DNA of 23,094 nt from Isoetes engelmannii (taxonomy: Eukaryota > Streptophyta > Lycopodiopsida > Isoetales > Isoetaceae): NCBI GenBank assembly GCA_011763485.2, contig JAANSK020251940.1:1-23094 (forward strand), given 5' to 3'. Both the position numbers and the translations under genes were made by a program. The first letter of the stretch is position 1. Each line of letters starts with the position of its first letter. Shown here in pieces: positions 1-9,451 of this stretch. The notes beneath the pieces were generated by a model. That model was not told the origin of the DNA and ran no database searches. It worked only from the letters and a program-made list of their open reading frames with translations.

Positions 1-314
1 AGCTTTTCCATCAAATGCCTGAGCCTAATCTGATGAAATGGAATATTATGATTTTAGGCTATGCACAACTTGGACGCCTTAAAATGGCTCAAAAACTTTT
101 TGACAGAGTTTCTTAGATGGATATTGTTTCATGGAAGAATATGCTCTCAGGTTATGCACATGAGAGACGCCTACCATGTCTTTAAAGACATGCCTCAAAG
201 AGACATTGTCTCATGGATTACCATGCTTATGGCCTTTTGTCAACGTAGACAGCTTACAGCAGCTCTTCAATCTTTGAAGAAATGCCAGTTCAGGATATAG
301 AATATGTCAGCTGA
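1..314 (+). pseudogene. PPR (PLS-class) protein fragment, broken
   Basis: This is a remnant of a pentatricopeptide-repeat protein, a family that binds organellar RNA and in plants often directs RNA editing. Reading frame 3 from base 3 gives MPEPNLMKWNIMILGYAQLG, then an 'AQKLFDRVS' segment ending at a TAG at 114-116. After the stop, 'MDIVSWKNMLSGYA' follows in the same frame. Near base 165 the frame shifts to frame 1, giving 'AYHVFKDMPQRDIVSWITML'. Near 262 it returns to frame 3 with 'IFEEMPVQDIEYVS', which ends in TGA at 312-314. The spacing of the FxxMP and (D)xVSWxxM motifs is that of alternating P, L and S repeats. One stop and two mutually compensating frameshifts make it non-functional as written. 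The 5' part lies outside the window. An intron could hide one of the breaks, but three breaks within 314 bases favour decay. Confidence 0.8.
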
Positions 315-2107
315 TAGGCAATTTTTTTACTTGACAACAACAATTTTTTATAAAGAACATTGATTGGCTGGGATATGGCTGCCTCAGTGTTAGAACATAA
401 AAATGGAAGTTCATATATCTGTTGTAATTGGTGGTTAAAGTTGCAAGGTTTGAAAAGTAGACTGCTCAGCTTTTCATAGGAAACCTAGGAAGGTTATATG
501 TGTTGTGTATACGACATCCAATTACAAGAAACACAACCTTGTGTACATGCAAAATCGTGTCTTTTCTTATCTTCATTTTTCATTTAGAAGGTGGATTGTG
601 CAGATGTCCTCTTTAAATCTGCATAAGTATTTTAATATCCATTGTGATTGTTGGATCCGCAGTCGCAGACAACCCCAAGAGGAGAGTTGAGCTCTAAGAG
701 ATTTCAGTTACAACTTTTTACATTGTGCAAGTGCTGATTTTGCCTAACCTGCTATTATTGTTGTTAGCATTGTTTGATTTTTCTAGAGGCATGCCTTGGT
801 TTATTTTAATTCAACAAATAAAACTTCTTCTTGCACATGGCTGCACATGTGCACATGTTTTTTGCAAACTGCTTAGTTTTCTATAGGAAATCCACTATCT
901 AAAATGTTATATCCCAAGCATATTTTGCAGGTTGCTTAGTTTTATGAGTGAGCCTATGATGTTCCCATCGACATTCAGTCCTTTCTTATTAAGGGATGAA
1001 ATAATAATTTTCTCTGCTTATGCTTTTCTGTTTTGTATAAGCTCTACACTTCTAGAAAAAGCTTTCAAAATAACTCCTATTCTTGCTGGCTTCGGCAGAT
1101 TGAATGTTTGAAGTTTTAGGCTTTTGGAGATTGAACGTTCCAAGTTTTTGTCCTATTCTTGCTTGCTTCTGAAGGTACATCTCTATTATACGTCATCATT
1201 TCTCCTTTCCTTTCTATTATTATCCCACCACATTGCTAGGAGCCTTTGTTGTTCGTAATTCTTGAAAATCAACTGTGCTATTTTGCTTTTGATTGGTTAT
1301 TCATTTAAATCGATAAGCAAGTATATATAGTAATTGTTCGATTATGTTTAAAAACATCCTTGGCTAGTTATCGTGGGAAATTTGCACACGTTGCATCAAA
1401 CAAATTGTGTTTGTGATGAGCTTATAGAACAAATTTGTATTTCATATTATGAACAAAAAACAATTTTTCCAATTAACAACAATAACAACAATAATAATTT
1501 TAGATAAACAGATATACACAAACACTATTACAATAGACAATCAATAACAATAGAAACTGATTAAACATTTCCTTCACAACGCCATCCAATCTACCATCTA
1601 CTCGATATGATGCAAAGACAACGACAAAATTTACATAGGCCAGACCACAAACGTCAAGGCACAATTATGTCGTCATTAAAAGAAGCCCAACAAAAAACGT
1701 CCCAAAGGCATTACCCCATACAAATTGTTCGATGATTATTTCGAAATCCAAGTCCTTCATACAACCAACAATAAGCAAACGCAAACCGACTAGGACCAAC
1801 AATGCTAAGAATCTGGTAGCCAACTCGTCCAAAATAAAAAAGTACTGGTTTCTTAAAACAAGCAACAAAATCTAACAACATAGAAAGCTAAAGCATTTCT
1901 AAACCAACGCCTCATTTGCAACATGCCTTTTTAATATCTCATTAACATACATAATATTATTCTTCTTTGTCCTCAAAAATTAAACGTAATCTATTTAAGA
2001 ATAATTTCAGCCTAGCATGAATATTCTAGTCCGGTACATGCTTTCCTAATGAGAAACTCAACCCAAGCCTAATACTGCCCAAGCCTCCTGTTGCGCCTCT
2101 TTGCTAG
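315..2107. other. AT-rich gene-free stretch
   Basis: I see no convincing gene here. The stretch is AT-rich, with runs such as the AAC/AAT-rich block at about 1470-1560. The longest open frames (505-690 on plus, 1665-1868 on minus) match no family I recognise and lack coding-like composition. A TTTTGCAGG string near 945 resembles a splice acceptor but has no partner exon. The phrase 'gcttagttttctatagg / gcttagttttatgag' recurs near 870 and 932, which may be a weak local duplication. Confidence 0.5.
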
Positions 2108-4780
2108 TTTTTTTTTTTTGAAGAACTCTTTCTCATTAAATTAAAAGAATAGCAATGGTATAAAGTGAGTGAAGAGGAAGAAGAGCTGCCCCACAGAGGC
2201 AGCGATACCCCACCACTCCGTCATCCCCTCAACAACTATTGAACAAAATGTCTGTCAACATCTACAATCACCAGGAAGTCCGCCAGATGGCGAACTTCTG
2301 CTCCGCCAACCCCCAAAACACCAGAAAGCTCTGAAACAATCTGTACCTCAGGCGGGGAATCAAGGAGGCCGAAGGCTGCTGGATCCCCTGAAATACAAAT
2401 GCAGCAGCAACTGCTGGCTAGTCAATCGAACCCGAAACCGAGCCCGGACCCAGTCGTAAGCGGCCTGCAATTGAGGGCAAAGGACCAGACAATGCTCCAC
2501 CGTCTCACGATGAAGGCCACAACAAGGGCACAGGGGACTCACCCCCAGCCGAAACCTGCTCACCAGGGCATTCACCCTGATATACCGGTGCACCACCTGC
2601 CACAGGAGCACCCTCACCTTGTGCGGGGGAAGGGTACTCCACGTCCACACCCAGACGGAGCGCCCGTGGGAACCCGAAAGCTGCAAACGCCACTTGCCAG
2701 AAGGTGGCAAAGTGTCATGGATGACCAGCGTGCGGTAGGAAGACCGCACAAAGCATGAAGCATCCACATCAGGATGAACTCTCCAAACCTGCACTACCAC
2801 ATCATCCTGAAGCAGTACTGGCATGTGCAACGGAATGTGATGGGCCACCTGCTCCCAAATAGTCTGGTCACTAGCCCTCAAGCGAAACCGGACTCGGAAG
2901 AACTCCCATGATGCAGCCTGGCCACCCCAATACCAGTCCTCCAAAGTGAGCACCCCAGCCCGCCTTCAACGGGCCTGTGTCCAGGCGTGCACAGTGGCAA
3001 CCAGGGGCAACTGCGCTAGAGGCAGAGGAACCCACAAGAAGGGCATGGAGTGATGATACACTGAGGCAGGGTCCAACTGGAACAACACCCGCACATTGTC
3101 CCAGGCCCGCAACACCCGGGTGAGAAAGGGGGATGCGTGCGGGAAAGGCTTAAGCCCATACAACAAAGCCCATGGCAACTCCACATGCACAGAAGGCTTC
3201 CCGAACGCCACACATTGGCGAAGGGACTGCAACAACAGCGCCGCACCCGGTGAGGATGCTCCACCCTGCAGAATACTCCACACGAACTTGGAGATCAACA
3301 CCTTGCTGTGCAATGCCAGATCCAAGATGGCCAAACCTCCGTCCTCTCGGGGGCGAAGACACTTCCACCACGCCACCTTTACCACCGCCCCTCATCATCC
3401 TCGCCCCACACAAAATTGCGGACCATCCTATCCAATGCCTGCATCTTCCCCTCCGGAGCTAACATAATGGAAGCCGTGTACACATGCGTGCTACAAAGCA
3501 CCGACTTGGCCACGGTGACCCTCCCCGCCATAGACAGCTTACTGCCCTTCCACCAGTTAAGGTGCTTCTGTAGCCCCTGCAAAATATCATCCCATACTCG
3601 CCCTATGGAGACATCCCCTCCAAAGGGAATACCCAGCAGCTTCGTACATGCATTGCCTGGAAGGACCCTCCATAGAAAAAGAGCCAGGCAAGGGGGAGGC
3701 GGAGTCAACTAAGCCCATAATGCCGAGCACTTTTCCCAATTCAAGAGGATGCCCGAGGCCAAAGAGAAGGTGTCGAGTAGACCATTCACATTACGCAGAT
3801 TTTTCTTCTCTGCCACCAGAAAGAGAAAGGTGTCGTCAGCAAACTGGTTAATGATCTGTTGACTACCATCCTGCATCTGAAGCCCGCCCACTACGCCTCC
3901 ATCCATAGCAGCCAGAAGCAGCTGAGACAAAGCCTCTGCCACAATCGTGAACAAGAACGGTGCAAGAGGGCACCCCTGATGCACCCCTCTGCAAAGAGAA
4001 GAAGGTCGATGGCTCACCCTGACACACAACGGTAGCTCGGACCGACCTGTGCAGCTTCATAACGGTTTCTGTGAATCTCGGGCCACATCCTAATGCCAAC
4101 ATCATGGCGGACAAGAACTCCCACCGAACACTGTCATACGCCTTAGCAAAATCTAGCTTCAACGAACGCAATGACTTGCCCGGTTTTTCTGACCCAAGAC
4201 AGACCTTCATAGGCCGCCGCCACATTCGTCATATTGTTTCGTCCAGGGATAAACCCGGACTGGACCCTGCTGATGGAGGAGGATAGCGCCGACTTCAACT
4301 TCTCTGCCAGAGCTTTCGCAATGATCTTGTATACGGAGGACAACAAGGAAATAGGCCGCCAGTCACTAATGGTGGAAGGCTGCTTCACCTTAGGGATAAG
4401 AGAAATATGCACAGTATTCAAGATCCGATCAAGTTGCGAAGATTGCAGCAACTCGAGATAAACCTGGTATACCGACCGGCCCACTCCCAATAAGTCTGGA
4501 CGAACTCAACAGGAATGCCATCCAGCCCTGGGCACTTATCCTTAGCCATACACATATAGGCCTCAGCAAGATCCTCTCTCGAGAGCTGCTGCTCCTCCAG
4601 GCTCTCGCGCTGATGAGGTGAGATGGAAGGCTTAACAGCCGCCAAAACAAGCTCCTGCATCTCCTTCTCATAGGGGAGCGCATGCTGCGCAAAAAACCCC
4701 GAGAAGTGGGCATGTACATACCTCCGCAACTCGGCAGAGTCCTCCACCGTTCGACCATGTAGGCAATTATAAAACACTTT
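2108..4780 (-). mobile_element. 5'-truncated LINE retrotransposon, family 1, copy 1a
   Basis: This is a non-LTR retrotransposon on the minus strand. Its poly(A) tail appears as 12 T at 2108-2119, preceded on the element strand by the family 3'-end motif AGTTCTTC. Read 5' to 3' on minus, it holds the C-terminal part of ORF2: pre-RT linker, RT, connection region, zf-RVT zinc finger, a short 3' UTR and the tail. The endonuclease and ORF1 are absent, so it is 5'-truncated, as LINE copies usually are. The upstream edge is placed by the last recognisable protein similarity, 'VFYNCLHG' near 4770, and is uncertain by some tens of bases. I could not find a matching target-site duplication: the left flank 'gcctctttgctag' has no partner near 4780. 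Confidence 0.88.
2360..4780 (-). pseudogene. LINE ORF2 fragment: RT and zf-RVT domains, frameshifted
   Basis: The ORF2 remnant is spread over several frames. In order on minus: 'KDKCPGLDGIPVEFVQTYW' (start of RT); 'ISLIPKVKQPSTISDWRPIS' followed by 'VQSGFIPGRN' (fingers); 'LDFAKAYDSVRWEFL' (motif A, catalytic Asp kept); 'GVHQGCPLAPFLF' (motif B); and 'FADDTFLF' at about 3820-3843 (motif C, both catalytic Asp kept). Next come 'SMAGRVTVAKSVL' and 'MVRNFVWGEDDEG' of the connection region. A zf-RVT finger follows in the frame at 2360-2953, with 'LPPHKVRVLLWQVVH' and the zinc ligands in 'LCPCCGLHRETVEHCLVLCP'. At least three frame changes separate these blocks, so no complete protein can be made. 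The long plus-strand open frames over this region are antisense shadows. The two-finger order is typical of plant L1-like LINEs. Confidence 0.9.
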
Positions 4781-5188
4781 TTATTTGTCAAAAAGGTATA
4801 AGTGTCTTAAGGAAAAAAAGAAGAAGGGGGAGGGGTGGGGTGGTAATAAGAAACCTAATAAAAAGCATAGATCACGAGGCTTGACAAATTTGAATTGTTT
4901 GTAGTAAATGCAAAATGTGATGGTAACACAGTTGATGTGCAATGTACATAGGTACACGTCTACTTATTTTGGTTATATGCGCATCATTTAGAAACAAATG
5001 ATTGCTTGGGTCTTAATGATGATTTCACATTGTATGGCTATGCAATTGACTCTTATTTCACAAGCCTATATTTGCACATACCCCTAGTTTTTGCACAACC
5101 AGAGAACATGTTTAGTGGTGGATGTTTCAAAAGCATGTCGTTATATTCCTTGACAAATATACCTCAAATATCTTTCTATGGAATTAAC
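4781..5188. other. Short spacer between two LINE copies
   Basis: This AT-rich stretch has no recognised gene. A purine-rich run (A and G, about 4812-4837) lies close to the truncated LINE. The sequence up to 5206 is the left side of the target into which the 1.6-kb element was inserted. It resumes at 6836 ('tggatctttcttt'). Confidence 0.5.
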
Positions 5189-5206
5189 AAAAATGTGCAT
5201 TAGCTG
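5189..5206. repeat. Left target-site duplication of the 1.6-kb LINE-like element
   Basis: AAAAATGTGCATTAGCTG is repeated exactly at 6818-6835. The 14 bases ATGTGCATTAGCTG are unambiguous. The leading A run merges with the element's poly(A) on the right side. Confidence 0.93.
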
Positions 5207-5257
5207 AGGAGGCCTAGGCGCTCATGGCGGCGCCTAGGGTTTCCGCTTCGGCCTCTT

Positions 5258-5930
5258 GATCATAGCTCTTGATTCCGGTGTTGGTTTTGGGCGTGCTTGG
5301 GCTCCTTGGAAAGCTCTTGGCGTCCTCTTTCCGGTGATATGAAATTTAGGTGCTGGTTCAGTCGACTTAGTGTAGAGAAAGAGCCCAACAGCTCCGGCCC
5401 CCTTCTGGTGGAGATATTTTCTGGGGTTTGTTACTTTGATCATAGCTCTTGATTCCGGTGTCGGTTTTGGGCGTGCTTAGGCTTGTTGGAAAGCTCGTGG
5501 CGTCTTCTTTCCAGTGACATGAGATTTGGTGCTGGTTCAGTCGATTTGGTGTAGAGAAAGAGCCCAACAGTTCCGGCCCCTCTTTTGGTGGAGGTAATGT
5601 TCTGGGGTTTGTTACTTTGGTCATCGCGCTTGATTCCGGTGTCAGTTTTGGGTGTGCTTGGGCTAGTTGGAAAGCTCCTGGTGTGATCCTTCCAGTGATA
5701 TAAGATTTGGGTGCTGGTTTAGCCGATTGGGTGCAGATAAAGGGTCTAACATTTCCGGCCCTCTTTTGGCGGTCTTGGCCATAACTCTTGTATACGGTAT
5801 TGGTTTTGGGCATGCTTGGGCTTGTTGGAAAGCTCGTGGCATGCTCCATCCAGTGATAGTTGATGTGGGTCTTGATTTGGACGTTTTGGTGCAGAAAAAT
5901 GGTCTAATTATTTCGGCCCCCTGAAAAGCT
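5258..5930 (+). repeat. Four tandem monomers (about 180 bp) in the element's 5' part
   Basis: Units start at 5258, 5438, 5619 and 5777, so the periods are 180, 181 and 158 bases. The third unit lacks roughly 22 bases of the 'tctggggtttgttact' part. Each unit starts with a variant of GATCATAGCTCTTGATTCCGG, followed by 'GGTTTTGGGCGTGCTT', 'TTGGAAAGCTC', 'GTGCTGGTTCAG' and an 'AAGAGCCCAACAG' block with 'TTCCGGCCC'. The last unit is the most diverged. By position, just inside the 5' end of a LINE-tailed element, these could act as promoter monomers like those in some mammalian L1 5' UTRs. That role is an inference. Confidence 0.85.
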
Positions 5931-6495
5931 TGAAGCGATGGTGTTTCTGGTATTAATTTTTTTTTTGTCTAAATATCAGAGACGTTTATATCTCTGATCT
6001 TGTGTTAGATAAAAGAGGAGGCAGGGAGGGGGGATGGTGTTGGCGTTGGCTATGGTGCCCAGGGTTTCTCCAGCCACCTTATGGTGATTGTGCAGAGCTC
6101 CGGGAGCGCTATAGTATTTCTGTCAAGATCAGTTCAGGTTCCAGTTTATGCCAATAGGCCGTTGGAGTGGTCTTCAGTTTTGTTTGTCTGGGAGTTTGGT
6201 TTTCAATTATAGAGATTGTTCTGTGAGCCGGTGGCCGATGGCCGGTGGTATCTGTATCCGTCGCACGCTCTTGGAGAGCCAGCTAGCAGAAGACACTCTG
6301 TTGCTTTTTTTTTTTTTTAGCAAGGAGTGTTGTTGGCATAAGCCATTGTTGTTCCCTCCCTTAGGAGAGCTTGGATCATGGTGGGATAAGCATCGAGATG
6401 GATTTTGTGGTCTGATAGCTTCGGCCTCCCTTTTGGGGGCGATAGCGTTGGAAAGCTTGAAGTGAAGGTATTCTGAAATATTAGAGATGTTCAGG

Positions 6496-6722
6496 CAAGA
6501 AAGAGGAGTGAGTGAAGAGAACGAGAAAGAAAAGAGAGAGGAAAAAGAGGAAAAGAGAGGCGAGGGAGAAAGAAAGTGTTAATTTTTTGAGTTGTTATGG
6601 AGTGTTGAGGCAAGACAGAGAAGTGAATGAAGAGAACGAGAGAAGAAAAAGAGAAAAAAGGGAGGCGAGAGAGAAGGAAAGTATTAATTTTTTTTTTTTG
6701 AGTTGTCATGGAGTGTTGAGGT
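6496..6722 (+). repeat. Tandem duplication, period 115 bp, GA-rich
   Basis: Two copies start at 6496 (CAAGAAAGAGGAGTGAGTGA) and 6611 (CAAGACAGAGAAGTGAATGA). Each continues through a purine-rich block to 'TTAATTTTTTGAGTTGT(T/C)ATGGAGTGTTGAGG'-type sequence. The T-run is 6 bases in the first copy and longer in the second. The segment lies just upstream of the 3' hairpin of the element. The open frames in it on both strands are low-complexity artefacts. Confidence 0.85.
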
Positions 6723-6748
6723 AACTCTGTCCCTTCGGGGCAGTTCCT
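6723..6748 (+). other. LINE 3'-end hairpin with TTCG tetraloop
   Basis: CCC (6731-6733), TTCG (6734-6737) and GGG (6738-6740) form a short stem with a TTCG loop, flanked by AACT on the left and CAGTT on the right, which partly extend the stem. The same GGGGCAG side is conserved at the matching place in copies 1a and 1c, where the left arm has diverged. It lies 70 bases before the poly(A). It could be the signal the LINE RT recognises, but this is inferred from conservation and position only. Confidence 0.6.
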
Positions 6749-6817
6749 TTTCCTCCTCACTCGTTTCTGTAATATTATTATTGGTTTAATATATTTGGGA
6801 AAAGTTCTTCAAAAAAA

Positions 6818-6835
6818 AAAAATGTGCATTAGCTG
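6818..6835. repeat. Right target-site duplication of the 1.6-kb element
   Basis: This is an exact copy of the 18 bases at 5189-5206. Flanking sequence differs immediately outside it (left unit followed by AGGAGG of the element, right unit by TGGATC of the host). Confidence 0.93.
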
Positions 6836-7014
6836 TGGATCTTTCTTTACTTCGAACACCAATAAAAGCTGGTCGTGGATTCCAACCATCAAACCATTGA
6901 GAAGTACAATCTATAAACATAGAAGTTGCTGCCAGACTTCAGGTACCATCGCGTTCCAAGGAACTGACAAATTCGTCCACTGAAAGGCACCAACAAAATC
7001 AAAATACCCACCTT

Positions 7015-7849
7015 TTGGGTATGCTAATTACACCGCTACAAGATAAAATTAAATTCCATGACCTCTACAAGTGCAACAAACAAAAAAAGCTCAAAGCTCT
7101 ATCGCACAGGATTTTGATATGTGAGCTATACAATGTAATTGCTCAGCAAGGGAAGGCCCTTCATGGAGATGTCCATGAGCAGTTGTGCCATTGCATACAC
7201 AGATTAGAAAGGCATAGTGCACCAGCAAGAGCTAAGCTCTCAAATCCACGTATTGCAAGCTAGTGGACCTACTGCGACTGCTGCCCATGATCACTTGACT
7301 GAAACACGCCATCCCAGACATGCAAACATTGCCCAATAATGGCCGCCCAATCACCTCAATCCTCAGCAAGGCAGTACAAACAACAATCCCCCTTAGGTCG
7401 TACAGGCTCAGGACCCAGGGGCACCCGATGGCACTCGCAGACACATCCGCCCACTATGTGGCAAAAATTGCAACACTGCTCAGAGAGCAACAAGAGCATA
7501 ATCGTAGAGGCCACAATGTTGTGGTCTAAGGCCTTCTCGAAGAAGCATGAGAGAGCCTCAATGACTGGCTTCATATCACAGTCCTCTCCAGGATGACGTT
7601 TCATGCTCCCGCGCACATTCTCAAGGCAACTCATATTGGTATTCAATGCCCAGATCGGCCATGTATTGAAAATTCACGGTGGCTGATAAAAGATGTTATA
7701 CTCTGTCAAGGTGTGAAGTTGAAGGGCACCTCACTGTATGTAGATCATGACCTCACCTCACTGCAACAGGAATTTCATTGACTAGAGCTAGCTCACATAA
7801 GGGACATAAGAAGCACTGGAGGTGCCGCTACATTGGTCCAAGGAAGGTG
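7015..7849 (+). pseudogene. Probable LINE family-2 ORF1 remnant, 5' part
   Basis: This is a decayed plus-strand coding stretch, assigned to ORF1 of the second LINE by position and style and not by a firm domain match. Open pieces lie at 7015-7263, 7320-7596 and 7593-7781. The last contains 'WLIKDVILCQGVKLKG' followed by 'DHDLTSLQQEFH', which resembles the '(D)DLTxxQ' segment seen near the end of the nucleic-acid-binding part of some LINE ORF1 proteins. A TGA at 7779-7781 interrupts that frame, which then continues 'LELAHIRDIRSTGGAATLVQ' to the solo-LTR insertion site. Joined across the LTR, the frame carries on for about 10 codons to a TAG. TGA in place of CGA would fit deamination of a methylated CpG. 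An unrelated host gene fragment is possible. Confidence 0.4.
7845..7849. repeat. Left TSD (AGGTG) of the solo LTR
   Basis: AGGTG stands directly before the LTR's TGTGACG and is repeated exactly at 9396-9400, directly after its CGTCACA. A 5-bp duplication is the usual size for plant LTR retrotransposon integrases. Confidence 0.9.
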
Positions 7850-9395
7850 TGTGACGTTCCACGTATTTATACGGGTATAAATATGATGCCACGTCACCAA
7901 TGATCATGTGAATACATATCATTGTCTAACCAAGGGGCGTTACAATTAATGGTTAAGCCTGATTAGCTATGCTAAGGTGACATATTAAATAATTAAGTAG
8001 ATAATCAATTGATAAACATATTAATTACTAAATAATTAGGGGATTAACCCAAATTAGTAAACCACCTAGCCAGATCCTATTGGCCAGGAACTACTTGCTA
8101 ATTTGAGCTATGACAAGTGGGTTGAAATGCCACTTACTACCTTAATCGAGTACAGCAACCAGGCCCCTACAGCGCCCTCAAGCAGCTCCCCTATAGCGCC
8201 CACAAGCAGTTGGCTCAGTACCTGTTCAGGATGAGCCGTGTGAATGGATCCAGCGAGGATACGGGTTAGTAGAGTAGTTTAGTAGTGATTCTTTGATTAG
8301 ATTGACCCTACTTTGATCTAGATGAATGATTAGATCTTATGAATGATGATGGATGATGGATGATTAGGTAGTTTCAAGTTCGTCTTTTAGGTTAAGGGTT
8401 AAGGGAGGGCAGAGGCCTAAATCAGCTTCTAGATGAATGGTAGAATGCTCCTAGGACTAGAACCCCCTTAAATCCCAGTACTTGCGGCCTGTGCATAGAG
8501 CCCACCGGGCGATGTTATACAGTGGTTGAGCACCATATAAGGGATATGATGGAGAAGTGGTACGGGATCCAGCCGAGGTTGGTGAACGTTTCAGTGTGCT
8601 AGGCTTATAGTCGGTCACCGAGTGTGGGCCGGGTATGGGTCTGACACCCCCTGGGTCAGGAATCGCATATGAGGGTGGGTTCTTGGACTCGATGGGTGCA
8701 AGCGGGCCTGAGGGTGGCTTGACCTATGGATTTTGGGGGGTTAAGTCGGGTATGGGTGTGGTTCGCCTGAGGGGTGCCACATTCTCTAGCCACACATGGA
8801 ACCATCATACTCCTGGGAAGACTAGTCTCTCCCTGCCTCATCGGACCGGGGAGATGTAACCTGGAGTAGGTCTCATAGGGTGACTCCATGAGGCTTACGT
8901 ATCCGGCAGGCTACAACCACCGTTTAGCATGACTCAGCCTATCTGCAAAGTATGCACAGGAGGGGCGGATGCTGTGGACTACCCTAGCCAATGTTCTTAT
9001 GCCAGCCAAGCCATTGTTATAACTCTGTCTGTTGTATTCCGAGCCACTGGCTGCAGTCAACTCCATGGAGTCTGAACCCAGAGTAGGGCCTTCATTTCAG
9101 TATCAGTATTGCTTTTATAGTTATGTAGAGTATTTTGGATGATGGAGGGGGCATCCCTTGAGGTGGCATATTGTTATTGTGCTTGTGTTAACATGTATGT
9201 ACGCTTTCGCTATCTAGGATTTTCCCATTGAAGGAATGGGAGGCCAATGACACCTCTGTGTCCTTCCTTCGGGTGCTTACTCCTCCAGAGTAGCCCGTGG
9301 TATACAGAGGGTCCAACTCAGTATTGAGGTACTGGGAAGGGGAATTTCCCGTACTTATACGATGGGAGCATCGTATAGGACCGGGGAGCGTCACA
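7850..9395. mobile_element. Solo LTR (1,546 bp)
   Basis: This is a single long terminal repeat without an internal region. It starts TGTGACGTTCC (7850-7860) and ends GGAGCGTCACA (9385-9395). The two ends are inverted repeats matching at 10 of 11 bases, and the outer TG...CA is canonical. It is flanked on both sides by AGGTG. No primer-binding site follows its right end and no second copy exists in the window, so it is best explained by recombination between the two LTRs of a full element. A TATAAATA lies at 7876-7883, but it is close to the left edge and may not be the promoter. The open frames in it (8635-8859 on plus, 8656-8889 and 9188-9421 on minus) are not recognised. It is unrelated by eye to the LTRs at 18022 and 21737. 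Strand is undetermined. Confidence 0.9.
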
Positions 9396-9400
9396 AGGTG
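9396..9400. repeat. Right TSD (AGGTG) of the solo LTR
   Basis: This is an exact copy of 7845-7849. Removing the LTR and one AGGTG rejoins 'ccaaggaaggtg' with 'caagtgcttcgtcc' and restores a continuous frame of the interrupted remnant. Confidence 0.9.
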
Positions 9401-9451
9401 CAAGTGCTTCGTCCACTCCACTCTGAGGCCGTAGGCACTGCAATCCCCTGG

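Larger units (their letters stand above)
5207..6822 (+). mobile_element. Non-autonomous LINE-like element, family 1, copy 1b (complete insertion)
   Basis: This is a plus-strand retroposed element of about 1.6 kb. It is bounded by an 18-bp duplication and ends in 12 A at 6811-6822. Its last 120 bases align with the 3' ends of copies 1a and 1c: the shared blocks are GGGGCAG(T/C)TC, a pyrimidine block with TCACTC, and AGTTCTTC before the poly(A). It carries no RT, endonuclease or zf-RVT coding sequence. Inside it are a GC-rich start (5207-5257), about four monomers of 160-180 bp (5258-5930), a middle part with T-runs (5950-5960, 6306-6319), a 115-bp tandem duplication rich in GA (6496-6722), and a hairpin tail. 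It is either an internally deleted LINE that kept its 5' UTR and tail, or an element that captured a LINE tail. It would need RT supplied by an autonomous relative. The small plus ORF at 6148-6465 looks fortuitous. Confidence 0.85.

Noticed and set aside
2169-4461. Long plus-strand open frames over the LINE 1a region
   Set aside because: They are antisense to a clear RT and zf-RVT coding sequence on minus and show no family motifs.
2090-4800. A target-site duplication for LINE copy 1a
   Set aside because: The bases before the poly(T), 'gcctctttgctag', have no copy near the 5' boundary, so none is claimed.
5207-5260. A tRNA-derived SINE head at the 5' end of the 1.6-kb element
   Set aside because: No A box or B box pair could be found in the first bases, and the element is too long for a typical SINE.
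6148-6465. A 105-codon plus frame in the 1.6-kb element
   Set aside because: It contains a T-run read as poly-Phe, has no domain, and lies in an otherwise non-coding element.
7356-7646. A 96-codon minus frame with many Cys residues
   Set aside because: The cysteines do not form a known zinc-finger spacing. The plus-strand ORF1-like reading over the same region is favoured, although that reading is itself uncertain.
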